Part shown: positions 47,087 to 55,492 of the stretch, in pieces
Layout: each line of letters opens with the position of its first letter
Position numbering within the stretch: position 1 is the stretch's first letter
Assembly: GCA_963812775.1 (NCBI GenBank)
Contig: CAWEWH010000008.1
Location: 186,001-250,000 of the forward strand
Direction of reading: 5' to 3'
DNA length: 64,000 bases
Origin: CAWEWH01 sp963812775
Lineage (GTDB): Bacteria > Pseudomonadota > Alphaproteobacteria > Rhizobiales > Beijerinckiaceae
The notes under the pieces: generated by a model
The model's input: only the letters and a program-made list of their open reading frames with translations
Told to the model about the DNA's origin: nothing
Databases searched by the model: none
Position numbers and translations under genes: made by a program

Positions 47087-48082
47087 ATGCGCCTCGTCGA
47101 ACGCGCTCCCGCCAAGGTCAATCTGACGCTCCACGTCCTCGGCCGGCGGCCGGATGGCTATCATGAGCTCGAAAGCCTCGTCGCCTTCGCGGGCGCCGGC
47201 GACACGCTGAGCCTCGCGCCGGGCGAGGCGCTGTCGCTTTCAGTCGACGGACCGACCGCCGGCGCGACAGGACCTGAGAACGACAACCTCGTCCTCAAGG
47301 CCGCCCGCGCTCTCGCCGAGCGCGTCGCGTCGCTTGAGCTCGGCGCCTTCCGCCTCGTCAAGCGCCTTCCGGTGGCGGCCGGCCTCGGCGGCGGCTCGTC
47401 CGACGCCGCCGCGGCGTTGCGGCTCCTGGGGCGGCTCAACGGTTTACCCGCCGCGCATGCCGCACTGGTCGAAGCGGCGCGCGCCACCGGCGCCGACGTA
47501 CCTGTGTGCCTCGATCCGCGGGCCCGCGTCATGCGCGGCATCGGCGACGTGCTGGGTCCGCCACTCGACTTGCCGCCGCTCTATTGCGTGCTGGTCAATC
47601 CCGGCGTGCCGGTCGCGACCGCCGACGTGTTCCGCGCGCTCGCGATGCGGCCGCTTGTTCCAAAAGATGCAACGGTTGATCCCTCCCCTCCAGGGGAGGG
47701 TGGACGCGAGCTCTTGCGAGCGGCCGGGTGGGGTCGCGAGCCTTCGCACGATGCGACCCCCTCCGCCCGGGCTTCGCCCGGGCACCTCCCCCTCGAGGGG
47801 GAGGATCAGCGCATCCCGCGCTGGAGGACCGGAAAAGACTTGCTCGATGTTCTGGCGCGGGCCCGCAACGATCTCGAAGCCCCCGCCTTGGCGCTCGCGC
47901 CGGCGATCGGCGAAGCGCTGGGCGCGCTGCGCGCCTCGGCCGGCTGCCGCCTGGCGCGCATGTCCGGCTCCGGCGCCACCGTGTTTGGCATCTATGACGA
48001 CGGCCGCGCCGCGGCCGTGGCGCGGCGCGGCATTCTCACGGCGCGGCCGAGCTGGTGGGTGAAGGCGACGGTGCTGCACTGA
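47087..48082 (+). CDS. ispE: 4-diphosphocytidyl-2-C-methyl-D-erythritol kinase with an internal repeat insertion
   Basis: Phosphorylates the cytidyl intermediate of the MEP isoprenoid pathway. APAKVNLTLHVLGRRPDGYHE is at the start (Lys10), the ATP loop PVAAGLGGGSSDAAAA at residues 95-110, and RNDLEAPALALAPAIGEAL near the end with the final motif MSGSGATVFGIYD. At 331 residues it is longer than the usual 280-300: a palindromic repeat (47678-47808) is translated in frame as about 44 extra residues (near 198-241) between the catalytic core and C-terminal domain. The enzyme may still be active because the insertion is in a loop region. Confidence 0.92.
   Translation: MRLVERAPAKVNLTLHVLGRRPDGYHELESLVAFAGAGDTLSLAPGEALSLSVDGPTAGATGPENDNLVLKAARALAERVASLELGAFRLVKRLPVAAGLGGGSSDAAAALRLLGRLNGLPAAHAALVEAARATGADVPVCLDPRARVMRGIGDVLGPPLDLPPLYCVLVNPGVPVATADVFRALAMRPLVPKDATVDPSPPGEGGRELLRAAGWGREPSHDATPSARASPGHLPLEGEDQRIPRWRTGKDLLDVLARARNDLEAPALALAPAIGEALGALRASAGCRLARMSGSGATVFGIYDDGRAAAVARRGILTARPSWWVKATVLH
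47678..47808. repeat. 131-bp palindromic repeat inside ispE
   Basis: Ends are inverted (TGATCC and GGATCA). The left end has a CCCTCCCCTCCAGGGGAGGG hairpin, the right end CCTCCCCCTCGAGGGGGAGG, and the centre CGCCCGGGCTTCGCCCGGGC is another. The whole is translated without a stop in the ispE frame, giving Pro, Gly and Arg-rich sequence. It resembles the intergenic GC-rich repeats common in rhizobia, here in a coding region. Confidence 0.9.
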
Positions 48083-48308
48083 CGCATGATCCCGAAAAGT
48101 GTGCGCGGTTTTCGGACAAGATCATGCGCGAGATCATGACGCATGATCCCGAAAAGTGTGCGCGGTTTTCGGACAAGATCATGCGCGAGATCATGACGCA
48201 TGATCCCGAAAAGTGTGCGCGGTTTTCGGACAAGATCATGCGCGAGATCATGACGCATGATCTCGAAAAGTGTGCGCGGTTTTCGGACAAGATCATGCGC
48301 GAGATAAC
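48081..48308. repeat. four tandem copies of a 57-bp palindromic repeat
   Basis: Units start at 48081, 48138, 48195 and 48252, with an exact period of 57 bases, and differ at only one or two positions (the fourth has TCTCG for TCCCG). Each contains GATCCCGAAAAGTGTGCGCG and GTTTTCGGACAAGATCATGC. A single, more diverged copy lies at 33492-33542. The array begins at the ispE stop and supplies the stop of the acyltransferase gene. Confidence 0.95.
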
Positions 48309-49504
48309 GAGTGGCGCGGCTCAGGCACTCCGAACAGCGGTCTCAGCCAGGCGACCCGGCGGACTGCTTCGTAGCCAAGGCCGCACGCCACCGCCGTCGC
48401 CGCGATAATGGCCGTCGCCTCGACGCCGATCGACAGATTGAGCGGCTTCAGCCAATGCGCCAACGCGATGATTGCTGTCTGGTGGATGATGTAATAGGCG
48501 AACACCGCGTCCGCGAGATAGGCACGCCCCCGGGGGTTCCAGCCGGACAGGAAGCGGCGGCCGAAGCCGAGGATGGCCAGGATGGCGCACCATTGGTCAA
48601 TGCCGTAGAGGAGGGCGCGCAACGCCCGCAACGCGTCGTTCGCCGGCAGGCCGCGTAACACCATGAATCCCGCATAGGCGGCGACCGCCGCTGCCAGCGC
48701 CACGTAGCGCAGGCGCTCGATGGTGGTCCAGACGCTGTGGCCTCGCGCCAACAGAAAGCCGAGCGCGAAGGCAAAGAAGAACACAGCATGCGCGTACCAG
48801 TCGCCGATGAGCGCATGGGTGACGGGAAAGTGCGGCGCCACAACCACGCGAAGGACGCCAAGGAGGAGCGCCGGCGCGACGAGGATGAGCGTAGCGGGCG
48901 CGCAATCGAGTTGCCGCTCGAGGCGCGCGACCAAACCCGGTGCGAACGCGAGCGCAGCCGCCGCCACCATGGTGTAGGCGAAGAGATAGACGACGAACCA
49001 CAGATGGTTCCAGGTGGGCAAGACAAGCCCGGTATCGGCGCCCGTCGGCGTCTTGAATGTGGTCAGGGCGAGATAGTGCCGGGCGTAGAAATCGAGGAAG
49101 CTGCCGTCGAAGCCGTATTTCTCGGCCACTTCGAAGAAGGGTTGCGGCGCCACGACCACCAACATGCCGAACACGAGGGGCACGAGCAGGCGGCTCGCGC
49201 GCCGTTTGGCCAGGGTGCCGGGGGCGAATTTCTGCGCCATGAAGCGCGTCGCCGCCCCCGAGACGAGGAAAAGGAGCGCCAGCCGCCAGGGATTGAGGGC
49301 CAGCATGAAGGCTTCGAGGGCAGGGCCGGCGGGCGTGCTCTTCACGTGAAAGTTCCAGGGCACGTACAGCATGCCGACGTGATAAAGAATGAGCAGCCCG
49401 AAGGCGCCGATGCGGATCCAGTCGAGGTCGCAGCGGCGACCTGAGGCGGCGGTGGATTGGCCGAGCGCGGCGGCAACGTGGCAGTCGGCAACGTGGATGT
49501 TCAT
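48293..49504 (-). CDS. acyltransferase family 3 membrane protein
   Basis: A roughly 403-residue membrane protein with about ten helices. It begins RRCDLDWIRIGAFGLLILYH, which is the start of the acyltransferase_3/OpgC family (its His is catalytic), and has NPWRLALLFLVSGAATRFMA. Such enzymes acylate sugars or exported glycans; the substrate is unknown. The ATG at 49504 follows AGGGAG. Its last codons and stop (TGA at 48293) lie within the tandem repeat array. It is divergent from a LytTR regulator. Confidence 0.85.
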   Translation of the reverse strand: MNIHVADCHVAAALGQSTAASGRRCDLDWIRIGAFGLLILYHVGMLYVPWNFHVKSTPAGPALEAFMLALNPWRLALLFLVSGAATRFMAQKFAPGTLAKRRASRLLVPLVFGMLVVVAPQPFFEVAEKYGFDGSFLDFYARHYLALTTFKTPTGADTGLVLPTWNHLWFVVYLFAYTMVAAAALAFAPGLVARLERQLDCAPATLILVAPALLLGVLRVVVAPHFPVTHALIGDWYAHAVFFFAFALGFLLARGHSVWTTIERLRYVALAAAVAAYAGFMVLRGLPANDALRALRALLYGIDQWCAILAILGFGRRFLSGWNPRGRAYLADAVFAYYIIHQTAIIALAHWLKPLNLSIGVEATAIIAATAVACGLGYEAVRRVAWLRPLFGVPEPRHSLSRA

Positions 49505-49556
49505 GGTCATCTCCCTTCCCGAGGCGAGGAAATCCCCTGCGGCCGACCGCGTCGAG

Positions 49557-50450
49557 ATGGCGCGGGACGAGGACGAGCCGGCGCGGGACGAGGCGAAGGC
49601 GCCTGGGACGAGCGGTGGACGGGCGGGGACGAGCGGCGAAGCCGCGTGGCGCCTCAGCATTTCGCCGGGCCGGACCTACGCGCCCGTAGCCATCGGCACG
49701 GTCGCCACCTGCGCCGTCAATGCCGCCTCGGTTCCCCAGGATGCCGCCCGGTACGGTGTCAACATCGCCTTCTGGAAGCCGCTCGTCTGGGAGTTCACGT
49801 CGGGCGCCATGGTGCTCGCCTTGATGCCGCTCATACGCTTCGGCGTCGTGCGCTCCCGCCGTGCCGACATGAGCCTTGCGCAGATCGTCGGCCTGCATGT
49901 TGCGCTGCTCGTCGCCTTCTTCGTCGTCCATGTCGCCGGCATGGTGGCGCTGCGCCATCTTTTCTATGCGGCGATCGGCGCCGGAAGCTATGATTTCGGC
50001 TTCACGGCGGGCAATCTCCTCTACGAGTTCCGCAAGGACGTGCTGACCTATGGGTTGATCGCCGCCGTGTTCTGGCTTGCCGAGCGGCAAATGGACAGGG
50101 TGCCGGCCGCTGCCGTTACCGCGGCGCCGGCGGGCGGTCTGTGGCTGAAGGACGGCACCATCTCGATTCGCCTCGATCCCGCCGACATCACCTGGGTGGC
50201 GTCGGCCGGCAACTACGTTGAATATGCGCTGGCAAGCGGCAAGCGCCACCTGGTGCGCGGCACCTTGCAGGCCGAAGAAGAACGGCTGAAGCCGAACGGC
50301 CTGCGACGCATCCATCGCCAGCGCCTTGTCAATGCCGCGCGGGTGAGGCGCGTGGCGACGCGGCCCTCGGGAGACTTCGACGTGGAACTCGATACCGGCG
50401 AGACGCTCGCCGGCAGCCGCCGCTATCGCAACGCCGTGGAGGGCCTGTGA
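49557..50450 (+). CDS. membrane-bound LytTR family transcriptional regulator
   Basis: A 297-residue protein with about four N-terminal helices (VAIGTVATCAVNAASV, FTSGAMVLALMPLIRFGVV, IVGLHVALLVAFFVVHVAGM, LTYGLIAAVFWLAE) and a C-terminal LytTR DNA-binding domain (SIRLDPADITWVASAGNYVE, then HRQRLVNAARVRRV). It would sense a signal at the membrane and bind nearby DNA. The start at 49557 leads through a short Arg-Asp-Glu repeat; the next in-frame start is well inside. Only 52 bases separate it from the acyltransferase start, a shared control region. Confidence 0.82.
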   Translation: MARDEDEPARDEAKAPGTSGGRAGTSGEAAWRLSISPGRTYAPVAIGTVATCAVNAASVPQDAARYGVNIAFWKPLVWEFTSGAMVLALMPLIRFGVVRSRRADMSLAQIVGLHVALLVAFFVVHVAGMVALRHLFYAAIGAGSYDFGFTAGNLLYEFRKDVLTYGLIAAVFWLAERQMDRVPAAAVTAAPAGGLWLKDGTISIRLDPADITWVASAGNYVEYALASGKRHLVRGTLQAEEERLKPNGLRRIHRQRLVNAARVRRVATRPSGDFDVELDTGETLAGSRRYRNAVEGL

Positions 50451-50451
50451 G

Positions 50452-51711
50452 CTACCGCTCTTCCGGCGGCTTCAGGTGCCGGAACTGGAAGAGCAGCAGC
50501 ACGTCGTAGATGATCTTCAGCACGCCGGCGATGATGAGCGGCCAGCCCTTGAACGCGAAGCCGATCAGCGCCCCCGACAGTGCCGGGCTCAGTGCTGCCG
50601 CAAGGCTGCGCGGCACCGAGGTGACGCTGGCGGCGGCCGCCCGCTCGGCCGGCGTCACCACCGCCATGACGTAGGAGGAGCGGGCCGGCACGTCCATCTG
50701 GGACAGCGCCGAGCGCACCAAGAGGAGCGCGAGCACCATGGGCAGGCTCGGCGCCAGCGCCGCGAGGATCAGCGCGATGCTCGACGGGATATGCGTGAAC
50801 ACCATGGTGTTGACGAGGCCGACGCGCTGCGACAGCCACGCCGCCACCGGGAACGACAGTGCCGCCAGCAGCCCGGTCCAGAAGAAGAAGACGCTGGCGG
50901 CGGCAAGCGACATGTCGAAGCGCTCGAACAGCCACAGCACCAGCAGCGATTGCACGATGAAGCCGCCGGCCAGCGCGTCGAGGCTGAACAGGGCGGCGAG
51001 CTTGTAGACGATGGTGCGCGACGGTCCGAGCGCTGCCGCCGGCGCGTCGGGGGCCGGCGGCCGTCGCGGCAGGCGCGCATAGACGAGGCCGCCGATGATG
51101 CCGATGACGCCGTAGAGCACGAACATGGCCTTGAGGCTTGTCAGCTGTCCGAAGCCCGCGCCGACCAGGAGCTCGGGCAGCGCCGCCGCCAGCGCGCCCA
51201 GCGCCGCCGCCAGCGTCCCGGCGAGGCTGTAGCGGGCGAAGATCTTGGTGCGCTCGCTGTCGCCGACCTCGCGCGCCAGGGCGGCGTGCTCCAGCGGCAC
51301 GAAGACGCTGACATTGCCGGCCGACGGGTTGATGGTGCCGACAAGCGCGATGACGAGGAGCGGCGCGAAATCATTGACGGCCGCAAACGCCATGCCGGTC
51401 GCCACGGCCAGGAAGGCAGCGGCGAGCAGCAGCTGGCGATAGTCGAAGCGCACGCCGAGAAAGCCGACCGCCAGCGTCAGCATCGCCGAGCCGAACAGCG
51501 CGATTGTGGCGATGACGCCCACCTGGAACGTCGTGAAGCCCAGCGCCAGGAGATAGACCGGCAGGAGCACGGACACGAAGCCGTCGGCGAAATCGCGCAA
51601 CGCGCGGGCGGCGAACAGATAGGTTGTCGGATGCAGGCCGCGCGCGGCGCCTGCTGCGGCCGGAGCGAGCTGCCTGTCACTATGCGGTGCGTCCATGCGC
51701 GGTGCGTCCAT
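50452..51711 (-). CDS. MFS transporter
   Basis: A 419-residue, twelve-helix transporter (PVYLLALGFTTFQVGVIAT, LVGTINPSAGNVSVFVPLEH, PAERAAAASVTSVPRSLAAA). The last segment resembles the family found in many soil bacteria whose substrate is unknown. The ATG at 51711 follows GGAGG; a 15-bp tandem copy of the start gives a second ATG at 51696 (MDAPHSD). It is convergent with the LytTR gene. Confidence 0.85.
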   Translation of the reverse strand: MDAPRMDAPHSDRQLAPAAAGAARGLHPTTYLFAARALRDFADGFVSVLLPVYLLALGFTTFQVGVIATIALFGSAMLTLAVGFLGVRFDYRQLLLAAAFLAVATGMAFAAVNDFAPLLVIALVGTINPSAGNVSVFVPLEHAALAREVGDSERTKIFARYSLAGTLAAALGALAAALPELLVGAGFGQLTSLKAMFVLYGVIGIIGGLVYARLPRRPPAPDAPAAALGPSRTIVYKLAALFSLDALAGGFIVQSLLVLWLFERFDMSLAAASVFFFWTGLLAALSFPVAAWLSQRVGLVNTMVFTHIPSSIALILAALAPSLPMVLALLLVRSALSQMDVPARSSYVMAVVTPAERAAAASVTSVPRSLAAALSPALSGALIGFAFKGWPLIIAGVLKIIYDVLLLFQFRHLKPPEER

Positions 51712-51872
51712 GCTGCCTCCGCGCCGGCGCTGCGGCCACGCGTTGTAGCAGAGCTTGGACGCCATCCATCCAAGGTGATGCGTCTTGAGCGGGAGCCTGC
51801 GATACCCCGCGCTGGCAGGCTAGCAGCCCTGGCCCGCTCGTCGCAAGCCCGGCGACGGGCGGCCAGCCGCGC

Positions 51873-53075
51873 TCAATTATACTTGCGCAATTCGATGCGA
51901 CCGATCTGGTCGCGGTGCACTTCATCCGGCCCATCGAAGATGCGCAGCGTGCGCGCCAACGCGTAGGTGCGAGCGAGCCCGAAGTCTTCCGAAACGCCGG
52001 CACCTCCGTGCGCCTGGATCGCCATGTCGGCGACCCGCGACAGCATGGCGGGGACCGCCACCTTGATCATGGCGATCTCGGTACGCGCGACCTTGTTGCC
52101 GACCGTATCCATCATGTAGGCCGCCTTGAGCACCAAGAGCCGCGCTTGCTCGATCATGATGCGCGCCTCGGCAATGCGCTCCAACGTCACCGATTGCTCG
52201 GCCAGCGGCTTGCCGAACGCGACGCGCGACTTCACCCGTTTGCACATCTGCTCCAGCGTGCGTTCCGCCGCCCCGATGGCGCGCATGCAATGATGGATGC
52301 GTCCTGGTCCGAGCCGGCCCTGGGCGATCTCGAAGCCGCGCCCCTCGCCGAGCAGGATGTTGGAGACCGGGACCCGCACATTGTCGAATGTCATCTCCGC
52401 ATGGCCATGCGGGGCGTCGTCGTAGCCGAACACCGAAAGTGTCCGCTCGATTTTGACGCCCGGCGCATCGCGCGGCACCAGGACCATCGACTGCTGCTTG
52501 TGCCGTTCCGGATCCCTCGGGTCGCTCTTGCCCATGAAGATGATGATCTTGCAGCGCGGGTCGGGAGCGCCGGTTGTCCACCATTTGCGACCGTTGAGCA
52601 CGTAATGGCTGCCATCGCGTACGATGCTGCTTTCGATGTTGGTGGCGTCGGACGAGGCGACACCCGGCTCGGTCATGGCGAAGGCCGAGCGGATCTTGCC
52701 GTCGAGCAGCGGTTGCAGCCACTCCTTCTTCTGCGCCGCGCTGCCGTAGAGGACCAGCGTCTCCATGTTGCCGGTGTCGGGGGCGGAGCAATTGAAGGTC
52801 TCCGGGGCGATCGGCGATCGGCCCATGATCTCGCATAGCGGCGCGTATTCGAGATTTGTGAGGCCGGCGCCGTGATCGCCGGGCAGAAACAGGTTCCATA
52901 GCCCCTCGGCTCTGGCCTTTTGCTTCAGCTCCTCGATCAGCGCCGACGGTTGCCAGCGATCGCCCGCCGCGATTTCTTCGTTATGGCGGCGCTCGTTGGG
53001 ATAGATGTGGCGATCTATGAAGTCGCCGAGCTTGTCCTGCAGTGCCTTCACCTTGTCGCTGAATGCGAAATCCAT
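51873..53075 (-). CDS. acyl-CoA dehydrogenase family protein
   Basis: A 400-residue flavoenzyme. Motifs are FAMTEPGVASSDATNIESS, WWTTGAPDPRCKIIIFMGK and QAHGGAGVSEDFGLARTYAL. It begins MDFAFSDKVKALQDKLGDF. It oxidises an acyl-CoA and would give electrons to the electron transfer flavoprotein, and so to the ETF-QO in this window. The substrate is uncertain. A LysR regulator is transcribed divergently 91 bases away. Confidence 0.93.
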   Translation of the reverse strand: MDFAFSDKVKALQDKLGDFIDRHIYPNERRHNEEIAAGDRWQPSALIEELKQKARAEGLWNLFLPGDHGAGLTNLEYAPLCEIMGRSPIAPETFNCSAPDTGNMETLVLYGSAAQKKEWLQPLLDGKIRSAFAMTEPGVASSDATNIESSIVRDGSHYVLNGRKWWTTGAPDPRCKIIIFMGKSDPRDPERHKQQSMVLVPRDAPGVKIERTLSVFGYDDAPHGHAEMTFDNVRVPVSNILLGEGRGFEIAQGRLGPGRIHHCMRAIGAAERTLEQMCKRVKSRVAFGKPLAEQSVTLERIAEARIMIEQARLLVLKAAYMMDTVGNKVARTEIAMIKVAVPAMLSRVADMAIQAHGGAGVSEDFGLARTYALARTLRIFDGPDEVHRDQIGRIELRKYN

Positions 53076-53166
53076 TGCGTCCTCACGTCGCTGAGCGACC
53101 AGCCTGTTGACGCTGTCCTACGTCCTGATGGAAAATGAATGAAATGAACTCTCGCTATAGGCGATC
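53076..53166. promoter_or_regulatory. divergent control region of the acyl-CoA dehydrogenase and LysR genes
   Basis: A 91-base gap between two divergent starts. It holds GAAAATGAATGAAATGAAC, an AT-rich direct-repeat stretch, and CTATAG just nine bases before the LysR ATG, so the LysR message could be leaderless. LysR proteins usually bind such a gap and control both genes. Confidence 0.4.
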
Positions 53167-54093
53167 ATGAAAACAGTTCATGTGGCCCGCACGGATCTTA
53201 ACCTCCTTGTCGTGCTTGATGCCATCGCCAGTGAAGGTGGCGTCACGCGCGCCGGCGAGAAGCTCAATCTGACCCAATCGGCGGTCAGTCACGCCCTGGC
53301 GCGGCTGCGAGACATTCTCGACGATCCGCTCTTCGTGCGCCAAGGCCACACCTTGCGGCCAACGCCGCTGACGCGAGCCATCGTCGAGCCGTTACGGCAG
53401 AATCTTCAATCGCTCGGAAAGCTTTTCACAGAAGCCGGCGGCTTCGATCCGGCCAAAAGCACGACACGGTTCACCGTCAGCCTGCGCGATCCGCTGGAGG
53501 CCCTGGTGTTGCCACCGCTGATGGCTAGCCTCACCAAGGCGGCGCCGGGGGTCGATGTGCGCACGACGCAGGTCCGTCGCCGCAACGTCGAGGACGCTTT
53601 GGCAGCGGGCAGTCTCGACCTTGCCATCGACGTGGCGCTGCCGCTTTCCGGTGCGGTGCATCGGCAGCTGGTAACGACAGGTCCGCTCGTTGTCATCGCC
53701 CGCAAAGGCCATCCGGCGCTCCGCCGCGGCCTCACGCTGGCCAGCTATGTCGGCCAGCAGCACGTCATGGTCACGTCGCGTCGCCGCGGGCCGGGCCTCG
53801 AGGACATTGCCCTGAGCGAACAGGGTCGCACGCGCCGCATCCGCCTGCGGTGTCGCAACTACTTCGCGGCGTTACGTGTCGTCGCCGAGACCGATCTTCT
53901 GCTCACCATGCCGGGCCGGCAGGCCGCGGTCCTCAACGCTTCTTTCGGCAATCAAATTTTGCCTTTGCCGGTCAAGACCCCGCGCCTCGATCTGTTCCTC
54001 TACTGGCACACAACCACCGATCGCGATCCGGCGAACCGCTGGCTGCGCGGCCTCGTGCGCCAGGCATTCGAGGGCACGCGGCAACGGCGGTGA
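53167..54093 (+). CDS. LysR family transcriptional regulator
   Basis: A 308-residue regulator: a winged helix-turn-helix at the N-terminus (GEKLNLTQSAVSHALARL, DPLFVRQGHTLRPTPL) and an effector-binding domain (LGKLFTEAGGFDPAKSTTR onward). Its divergent neighbour is an acyl-CoA dehydrogenase, its most likely target. The effector is unknown. Confidence 0.93.
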   Translation: MKTVHVARTDLNLLVVLDAIASEGGVTRAGEKLNLTQSAVSHALARLRDILDDPLFVRQGHTLRPTPLTRAIVEPLRQNLQSLGKLFTEAGGFDPAKSTTRFTVSLRDPLEALVLPPLMASLTKAAPGVDVRTTQVRRRNVEDALAAGSLDLAIDVALPLSGAVHRQLVTTGPLVVIARKGHPALRRGLTLASYVGQQHVMVTSRRRGPGLEDIALSEQGRTRRIRLRCRNYFAALRVVAETDLLLTMPGRQAAVLNASFGNQILPLPVKTPRLDLFLYWHTTTDRDPANRWLRGLVRQAFEGTRQRR

Positions 54094-54112
54094 GGCCGTG
54101 GTCACTGTGGAG

Positions 54113-54122
54113 CTAGTGTGCC
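54113..54122. repeat. remnant of a CTAG-ended repeat
   Basis: CTAGTGTGCC matches the first ten bases of arm A of the 73-bp element. There is no second arm nearby, so it is either a decayed copy or chance. It includes the stop codon of ispB. Confidence 0.35.
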
Positions 54123-55177
54123 CTGGCGATGCAGAAGTCGACCGTCTCGAGCAGCGCCCGCTTCATCTCGCTCTCCGGGAAGATGGCGAGGCCATCGCGC
54201 GCCATGGCGCCATAGTGGCGGGCCCGCTCCACCGTGTCCTCGATGGCCCGGTGGCGGCGCATGATGGCCAACGCGGTCTCGACATCGCCATCGCGGACAC
54301 TCCCCTCCTCGAGGGTGCGACGCCAGAATGTGCGCTCCTCCTCCGAGCCGCGGCGGAACGACAGGACGACGGGCAGCGTGATCTTGCCTTCGCGGAAATC
54401 GTCGCCGACGTTCTTGCCCAGCGTCGCCGAAGCGCCGCCGTAATCGAGCGCGTCGTCGACGAGCTGGAAGGCGATGCCGAGATTCATGCCGTAGCTGCGG
54501 CAGGCGGCCTGGGCGGCCTTGTCGCCCCCGGCCAGGATCGGCCCGACCTCGCAGGCGGCCGCGAACAAGGCCGCCGTCTTGGAGCGGATCACCGCCAGAT
54601 AGTCGTCCTCGGTGGTCGCCGTGTTCTTGGCGGCGGAGAGCTGCATCACCTCGCCCTCGGCGATGATGGCGGCGGCGTTGGCGAGCACTTCGAGAGCGCC
54701 AAGCGAGCCCACCTCGACCATCATCTTGAAGGCCTGGCCGAGCAGGAAATCGCCGACCAGCACGCTCGCCTCGTTGCCCCACAGCATGCGCGCCGCAAGC
54801 TTGCCGCGCCGCATGTCGCTCTCGTCGACAACGTCGTCGTGCAACAGCGTTGCCGTGTGCATGAACTCGACACTGGCGGCGAGCTTGATGTGGCCGTTGC
54901 CCGCATAGCCGCACAGGCCCGAGGCCGCGAGGGTCAGCATGGGGCGCAGCCGCTTGCCGCCCGAGGCGATGAGGTGGTTGGCGACCTCCGGGATCATGGT
55001 CACGTCGGAGCCGGTGCGCGACACGATCATGCGGTTGACCGCCTGCATGTCGCTCGCCAGCAGGCTGGCCAGGTGCTCGACCGACGGCCGGGGGGTCGCC
55101 CGCCCCTCGAGCCGGTCTTCAAGGGAAAGAACCACGCCCACGCTCGCGCCTCCCGCCTTGGGGCTCCATTTATCCAT
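54113..55177 (-). CDS. ispB: polyprenyl diphosphate synthase (ubiquinone side chain)
   Basis: Builds the long isoprenoid chain of ubiquinone from isopentenyl diphosphate. The two Asp-rich motifs are LLHDDVVDESDMRRG and FQLVDDALDYGG; ASGGKRLRPMLTLAASG is also typical. It has 354 residues from the ATG at 55177; the conserved part begins near MQAVNRMIVSRTGSDVTMI. The TAG stop (54115-54113) is in a CTAGTGTGCC sequence like the end of the palindromic repeats. DUF2007 and a methyltransferase are transcribed divergently. Confidence 0.94.
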   Translation of the reverse strand: MDKWSPKAGGASVGVVLSLEDRLEGRATPRPSVEHLASLLASDMQAVNRMIVSRTGSDVTMIPEVANHLIASGGKRLRPMLTLAASGLCGYAGNGHIKLAASVEFMHTATLLHDDVVDESDMRRGKLAARMLWGNEASVLVGDFLLGQAFKMMVEVGSLGALEVLANAAAIIAEGEVMQLSAAKNTATTEDDYLAVIRSKTAALFAAACEVGPILAGGDKAAQAACRSYGMNLGIAFQLVDDALDYGGASATLGKNVGDDFREGKITLPVVLSFRRGSEEERTFWRRTLEEGSVRDGDVETALAIMRRHRAIEDTVERARHYGAMARDGLAIFPESEMKRALLETVDFCIARAH

Positions 55178-55264
55178 GCACTGCCCACGTTGCCCGCTTG
55201 CAACGCCCGCAGCAACATGCCCTGTTGCCGCAAGCGTCAACCGGCCCGAATCCCTTGCTGTTTC

Positions 55265-55492
55265 ATGGTCGAGCTCATCAGGACCAACGACCTCGTGCTC
55301 ATCGGCCTGGTGGAATCGCTGCTGGCCGAGGCCGGGGTCGGCTGCTTCGTGGCCGATGCACATATGAGCGCGCTCGAAGGGTCCATTGGCGCCTTTCCGC
55401 GGCGCATTTTGGTGGCGGAGGACCAGTCGTCCCAGGCCCGACGCATCCTTGTCGACGCGGGGCTTGAGGCGGAGCTCAGGGGCCCGCCATGA
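55265..55492 (+). CDS. DUF2007 family protein
   Basis: A 75-residue protein: MVELIRTNDLVLIGLVESLL, then GVGCFVADAHMSALEGS and PRRILVAEDQSSQARRIL. DUF2007 proteins are small, perhaps signalling, domains of unknown role. Its stop overlaps the start of the methyltransferase gene (ATGA), so the two are coupled. This pair beside ispB is conserved in rhizobia. Confidence 0.88.
   Translation: MVELIRTNDLVLIGLVESLLAEAGVGCFVADAHMSALEGSIGAFPRRILVAEDQSSQARRILVDAGLEAELRGPP

Noticed and set aside
48081..48308. Possible CRISPR array
   Set aside because: The 57-bp units abut exactly, with no variable spacers, and no cas gene is present. It is a simple tandem repeat of a palindromic element.
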